Source: Thermoanaerobaculia bacterium
GTDB lineage: Bacteria > Acidobacteriota > Thermoanaerobaculia > Multivoradales > JAHEKO01
DNA: 33,425 nt
Direction: 5' to 3'
Assembly (NCBI GenBank): GCA_947259925.1
Contig: CAMYOG010000054.1
Span: 1 to 33,425, forward strand
Shown here: one piece after another, positions 30,680 through 33,425 of the stretch
Layout of the letters: each line of letters begins with the position of its first letter
Position numbering within the stretch: position 1 is the first letter of the stretch
Notes under the pieces: generated by a model
Database searches by the model: none
Seen by the model: the letters and a program-made list of their open reading frames with translations, nothing else
Told to the model about the DNA's origin: nothing
Position numbers and translations under genes: made by a program

Positions 30680-31039
30680 ATGTCAGCCCTGTCGATCGAG
30701 TTCGTACCCGACGCGATGGCGGCGACCGCAATGTTCCATATGCGCGGGCGAGCGAGCTACCGGGAGGCCGGGCAGCTGCGCAAGGAGCTATTCGATGCGA
30801 TTGCCGTCAGCGGCGACAAGAACCTGGTGGTCCTGCTGGAGGACGTCGTATCGATCGACACCGCGGCGATGGCGGTACTGATCGAGGCGCTCAAGGAGAC
30901 CCACGACCGCGGTCCCGACCTGTATCTCATCTGTCCCACCGAATCGGTACGGATGGTCTTCCGGCTCGCCGGTCTCGAGGACGCCCTGACGCGCTGCTTC
31001 GCTTGCATGGCCGACATGGAGCAGAGGATTGCCGTCTAG
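30680..31039 (+). CDS. STAS-domain protein (anti-sigma antagonist or MlaB-like)
   Basis: 119 aa from ATG 30680. STAS fold with FHMRGRASYREAGQLRKEL, LVVLLEDVVSIDTAAMAVLIE, and LYLICPTESVRMVFRLAGL. Thr61 in SIDTAAM occupies the phospho-acceptor position of SpoIIAA-type antagonists (DSSG). Immediately downstream are the Mla permease, ATPase and substrate-binding genes. In E. coli the STAS protein MlaB is a subunit of that transporter and binds MlaF, so this gene is best read as the MlaB counterpart. In E. coli, mlaB follows the other mla genes, whereas here it comes first. An independent regulatory role is not excluded, but no anti-sigma or kinase gene adjoins it. Confidence 0.82.
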   Translation: MSALSIEFVPDAMAATAMFHMRGRASYREAGQLRKELFDAIAVSGDKNLVVLLEDVVSIDTAAMAVLIEALKETHDRGPDLYLICPTESVRMVFRLAGLEDALTRCFACMADMEQRIAV

Positions 31040-31059
31040 TCGTCGAGTGGGTCGCTGAG

Positions 31060-31860
31060 GTGTTCGCCGACGCACTCGGCCGCACCGGCGCCTTGCTTCT
31101 CGATCGGCTCGCGGAGACCGGCAGGCTCTGGAGCCTGGCTCTGATCGCCGGCCGGCAGACGCTGGTCGGTCCGTTTCGGGGTACGCCGGTCAGGGTGGGA
31201 GAGGCGTGCCGGCAGGTCATCCGCTCGGGAAATCAGTCGCTGCCGCTGGTGTCGCTGATCGCCGCCCTGATCGGCGGCATCCTGGCGCTTCAGTCCGCCT
31301 ACCAGCTTCGTCAGCTCGGCGCCGAGAACCTGGTCGCCGACCTGGTGGCGATCTCGGTCACCCGAGAGCTGGCGCCGCTGATGACGGCCATCCTGGTGGC
31401 GGGCAGAGCGGGCTCGGCGATCGCGGCCGAGCTCGGCACGATGAAGGTCTCGGAGGAGATCGACGCGCTGACCGTGATCGGCGTCGACCCGATCAGCTAC
31501 CTGGTCGTGCCGCGGATCCTCGGGCTGCTGATCGCGGTCCCCTGCCTGACCCTGTTCGCCGATCTGATCGCGGTCGTCGGCGGCCTGCTGGTCGGCGTCC
31601 TGGTGCTCGACATCGGCATCGGCACCTACATGGCGGACACGGTCGCCAGTCTGGTCATGGAGGACCTGTGGGGCGGAGTGCTCAAGGCGTTCGTCTTCGG
31701 CGGCATCATCGGTCTGGTCGCCTGCCAGCAGGGGCTGAGCACGCGCGGCGGGGCGCAGGCGGTCGGCCGCTCGACGACCACCACCGTGGTCCGCTCGATC
31801 GTCTTGATCATCGCCGCCGACCTGTTCGTGACCGCTCTGCTCTACGTGAGGAACGCATGA
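31060..31860 (+). CDS. mlaE: MlaE-type ABC transporter permease
   Basis: 266 aa if begun at GTG 31060; the frame is open back to 31003, but that would overlap the STAS gene, and the ribosome site is weak at either choice. Five to six hydrophobic helices (SLIAALIGGILALQSAYQL, LVVPRILGLLIAVPCLTLF, LIAVVGGLLVGVLVLDIGIG, VVRSIVLIIAADLFVTALLY) and the family hallmark AAELGTMKVSEEIDAL match MlaE. It forms the membrane channel of the MlaFEDB complex, which moves phospholipids between the inner membrane and the periplasmic carrier MlaC, in a direction still debated. Its stop overlaps the ATPase start (ATGA), giving translational coupling. Confidence 0.93.
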   Translation: MFADALGRTGALLLDRLAETGRLWSLALIAGRQTLVGPFRGTPVRVGEACRQVIRSGNQSLPLVSLIAALIGGILALQSAYQLRQLGAENLVADLVAISVTRELAPLMTAILVAGRAGSAIAAELGTMKVSEEIDALTVIGVDPISYLVVPRILGLLIAVPCLTLFADLIAVVGGLLVGVLVLDIGIGTYMADTVASLVMEDLWGGVLKAFVFGGIIGLVACQQGLSTRGGAQAVGRSTTTTVVRSIVLIIAADLFVTALLYVRNA

Positions 31861-32702
31861 CGGTCGCCGCCCCGGCGCCCCGCGCCACCGACGACCTCGC
31901 GATCCGCGTCTGCGGCATCCACAAATCCTTCGGCGACACCGTCGTGCTGGCGGGGGTCGACCTCGAGGTCGAGCACGGCGAGACCCTGGTCATCCTGGGT
32001 GGTAGCGGCAGCGGCAAGAGCACCCTGCTCCGGTGCATGATCGGTCTCGAGAAGCCCGACCAGGGGACCGTGCACATCCAGGGCACGGACATCTTCGCCG
32101 CCTCCGAGAGCCGGCTCGTCCGGTTGCGCCAGCGACTCGGCATGGCGTTCCAGAGCTCCGCGCTCTTCGGCTCGATGACCCTCGGACAGAACGTCGATCT
32201 GCCGTTGTCGGAGTTCACCGAGCTGCCCGAGTCGACCCGCGAGATCATCGTCGACATCAAGCTCGCGCTGGTCGGGCTCGAAGGGGCCGTCGACCGGCTG
32301 CCGGCCCAGCTGAGCGGCGGCATGAAGAAGCGGGCGGCGTTCGCGCGGGCGATGGCGCTCGATCCGGACATCCTGTTCTGCGACGAGCCGTCGGCCGGTC
32401 TCGATCCGGTGACCGCCGCCGGTCTCGACCGACTCCTGCTGCAGCTCAAGAGCGTCTTCGGCATTACCATGGTGGTCGTGACCCACGAGCTGGCGAGCGC
32501 GTTCGCGATCGCGGACCGGCTCGCTCTGATCCACAAGGGGCGGGTGCTGATCACCGACACGCCCGACAAGGTGCGGGCGTGCACCGATCCGATCGTGCGC
32601 CAGTTCCTCGATCGTGAGCCGGAAGAGATCGAGGACAGCCACGAGCGGTTCCGTCAGTTCATGCTCGACGAGGACGAGCCGGGAGAGAGTGGCGATGGCT
32701 GA
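31857..32702 (+). CDS. mlaF: MlaF-type ABC transporter ATPase
   Basis: 281 aa from ATG 31857, which overlaps the MlaE stop by four bases, with GAGG upstream. Walker A GGSGSGKSTLL, Q-loop FQSSALFGSMTLGQNV, signature LSGGMKKRAAFARAM, Walker B ILFCDEPSAGLDP and switch His in VVVTHEL are all present. The LSGGMKKR variant is typical of MlaF/lipid-import ATPases. It powers phospholipid transport through MlaE. The C-terminal tail (about 40 residues beyond the core, ending DEDEPGESGDG) is acidic; in E. coli, the MlaF C-terminal extension mediates MlaB contact and dimerisation, so a similar role is plausible. Confidence 0.95.
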   Translation: MTVAAPAPRATDDLAIRVCGIHKSFGDTVVLAGVDLEVEHGETLVILGGSGSGKSTLLRCMIGLEKPDQGTVHIQGTDIFAASESRLVRLRQRLGMAFQSSALFGSMTLGQNVDLPLSEFTELPESTREIIVDIKLALVGLEGAVDRLPAQLSGGMKKRAAFARAMALDPDILFCDEPSAGLDPVTAAGLDRLLLQLKSVFGITMVVVTHELASAFAIADRLALIHKGRVLITDTPDKVRACTDPIVRQFLDREPEEIEDSHERFRQFMLDEDEPGESGDG

Positions 32703-33425
32703 CCGTAGCGAGATACGCGCCGGCCTGTTCGTGGTGGCGGCGATCGCGATCCTCGGCATCGCCACGCTCTGGGTCGTCGGCTTCTCGCCCTTCCGTGGGC
32801 GCAAGGTCGAGTACGAGATCGTCATGAAGACCTCGAGTGGGGTGCGGCGTGGAGACCGGGTGCGGGTCTCCGGGATCGAGGTCGGGCGGATCAATGAGAT
32901 GGAGCTGCGCGCCGGCGAGGAGTGGCCGGTCCGTTTCGTGGTCGGCCTGGACGCCGACGTGCTGCTCACCGAGGGGAGCGTGGCGCGGATCACCTCGGAC
33001 GGTCTGCTCGGAGCGCCCTATCTCCAGATCGACGCCGGGCCGGCCGACGCGCCGCCGCTGCCGCCCGGGAGCCGCATCGAAGGTGGCAAGCAGGCGAGCC
33101 TGACCGACGCGCTCGAGGGGCTCGGCGGGGTGACCGACCGGCTGCCGCAGCTGGTCGATCAGACGTCCGAGCTGATCGCCAAGATCAACCGCGAGATCGA
33201 GCCGCTCCTCACCGGACTGCAGGCCGTGGTGTCGGAGCAGAACGTCGACGCCATCTCGAGCACTCTCGCCACACTCGAGCCGACCCTGAAGGAGATCCGG
33301 CCAAGGCTCTCGAGTCTGGTCGAGCGACTCGACGCGGTCGCCGGTCAGATCGAGGGGGCGGTCGACGGCGTCCCGGGTCTGACCACCGAGATCACCGATC
33401 TGGTCGGTGATCTGAAGACGGCGAT
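32695..33425 (+). CDS. mlaD: MlaD-like MCE-domain substrate-binding protein, 3' truncated by window edge
   Basis: From ATG 32695, overlapping the MlaF stop by eight bases. It runs off the right edge, with 243 codons visible. An N-terminal signal-anchor helix (FVVAAIAILGIATLWVVGF) is followed by the MCE domain (VEYEIVMKTSSGVRRGDRV, VSGIEVGRI, TSDGLLGAPYLQI) at about 35-115. A long helical region follows (RLPQLVDQTSELIAKINREI and onwards), rich in heptad-like spacing. E. coli MlaD is about 180 aa and ends soon after the MCE domain. The long coiled extension here resembles other MCE proteins (YrbD/PqiB/Mce types) that form needle or tunnel structures, so the lipid path may differ from E. coli Mla. 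Confidence 0.92.
   Translation, partial: MADRSEIRAGLFVVAAIAILGIATLWVVGFSPFRGRKVEYEIVMKTSSGVRRGDRVRVSGIEVGRINEMELRAGEEWPVRFVVGLDADVLLTEGSVARITSDGLLGAPYLQIDAGPADAPPLPPGSRIEGGKQASLTDALEGLGGVTDRLPQLVDQTSELIAKINREIEPLLTGLQAVVSEQNVDAISSTLATLEPTLKEIRPRLSSLVERLDAVAGQIEGAVDGVPGLTTEITDLVGDLKTA

Overview
The window looks like a chromosomal segment of a GC-rich bacterium, most likely an Acidobacteriota member. That placement is inference: it rests on the Ser/Thr kinase fused to a WD40/TolB-like propeller, a stand-alone TolB-N/TPR protein, and the gene content and codon use. A myxococcal or other GC-rich lineage is not excluded. No rRNA, complete tRNA or CRISPR array was found.

Region by region. (1) 1-5165 looks like the right-hand end of an integrated element. 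It holds a broken IS3-family transposase, a GT-C type membrane glycosyltransferase, a long stretch without recognisable genes, a YwqK/MORN-like protein and a P4-type tyrosine recombinase. It closes with four 10-bp-phased short repeats and the 3' two thirds of a tRNA-Phe gene, which reads as the att scar. (2) 5299-8795 (minus) holds a 4-TM AT-rich membrane protein overlapping the end of a rifampin-phosphotransferase-like PEP/ATP enzyme, and a truncated, frameshifted formylglycine-generating-enzyme domain. (3) 8794-14142 (minus) is a three-gene fatty acid beta-oxidation operon: acyl-CoA dehydrogenase, thiolase, and 3-hydroxyacyl-CoA dehydrogenase/enoyl-CoA hydratase. Two palindromes lie upstream. 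(4) 14281-15945 is a TolB-N/TPR gene flanked by two near-identical REP-like palindromes. (5) 15963-16946 is a secreted right-handed beta-helix protein. (6) 17275-19314 (plus) holds dodecin and a membrane-anchored acyl-AMP ligase. (7) 19337-22157 holds a 124-aa hypothetical protein and a broken C-terminal tail, a guanidinoacetate-methyltransferase-like enzyme, and, convergent to it, a radical SAM/SPASM enzyme. A 65-aa ORF with a near-ideal ribosome binding site lies 7 bp upstream of the radical SAM gene. This is the best candidate for an undescribed system: a possible RiPP precursor and its maturase. (8) 22200-24866 is a Ser/Thr kinase with beta-propeller. (9) 24949-26618 holds a DinB/YfiT-like enzyme, a methyltransferase with an overlapping small ORF, and a small hypothetical gene. 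(10) 26615-29044 is a LonB-type AAA/S16 protease. (11) 29222-30649 is an exported cyclophilin fused to a second domain. (12) 30680 to the window edge is a STAS-MlaE-MlaF-MlaD lipid-transport operon; the MlaD gene runs off the end.

How the genes work together. The beta-oxidation genes form one pathway, with palindromes in the leader. The Mla genes form one ABC transport complex with translationally coupled junctions. The peptide/radical SAM pair probably forms a modification unit, co-oriented with and just downstream of the kinase. Fatty-acid activation (acyl-AMP ligase), beta-oxidation and phospholipid transport give the segment a lipid theme, but physical linkage alone does not show that they act together.
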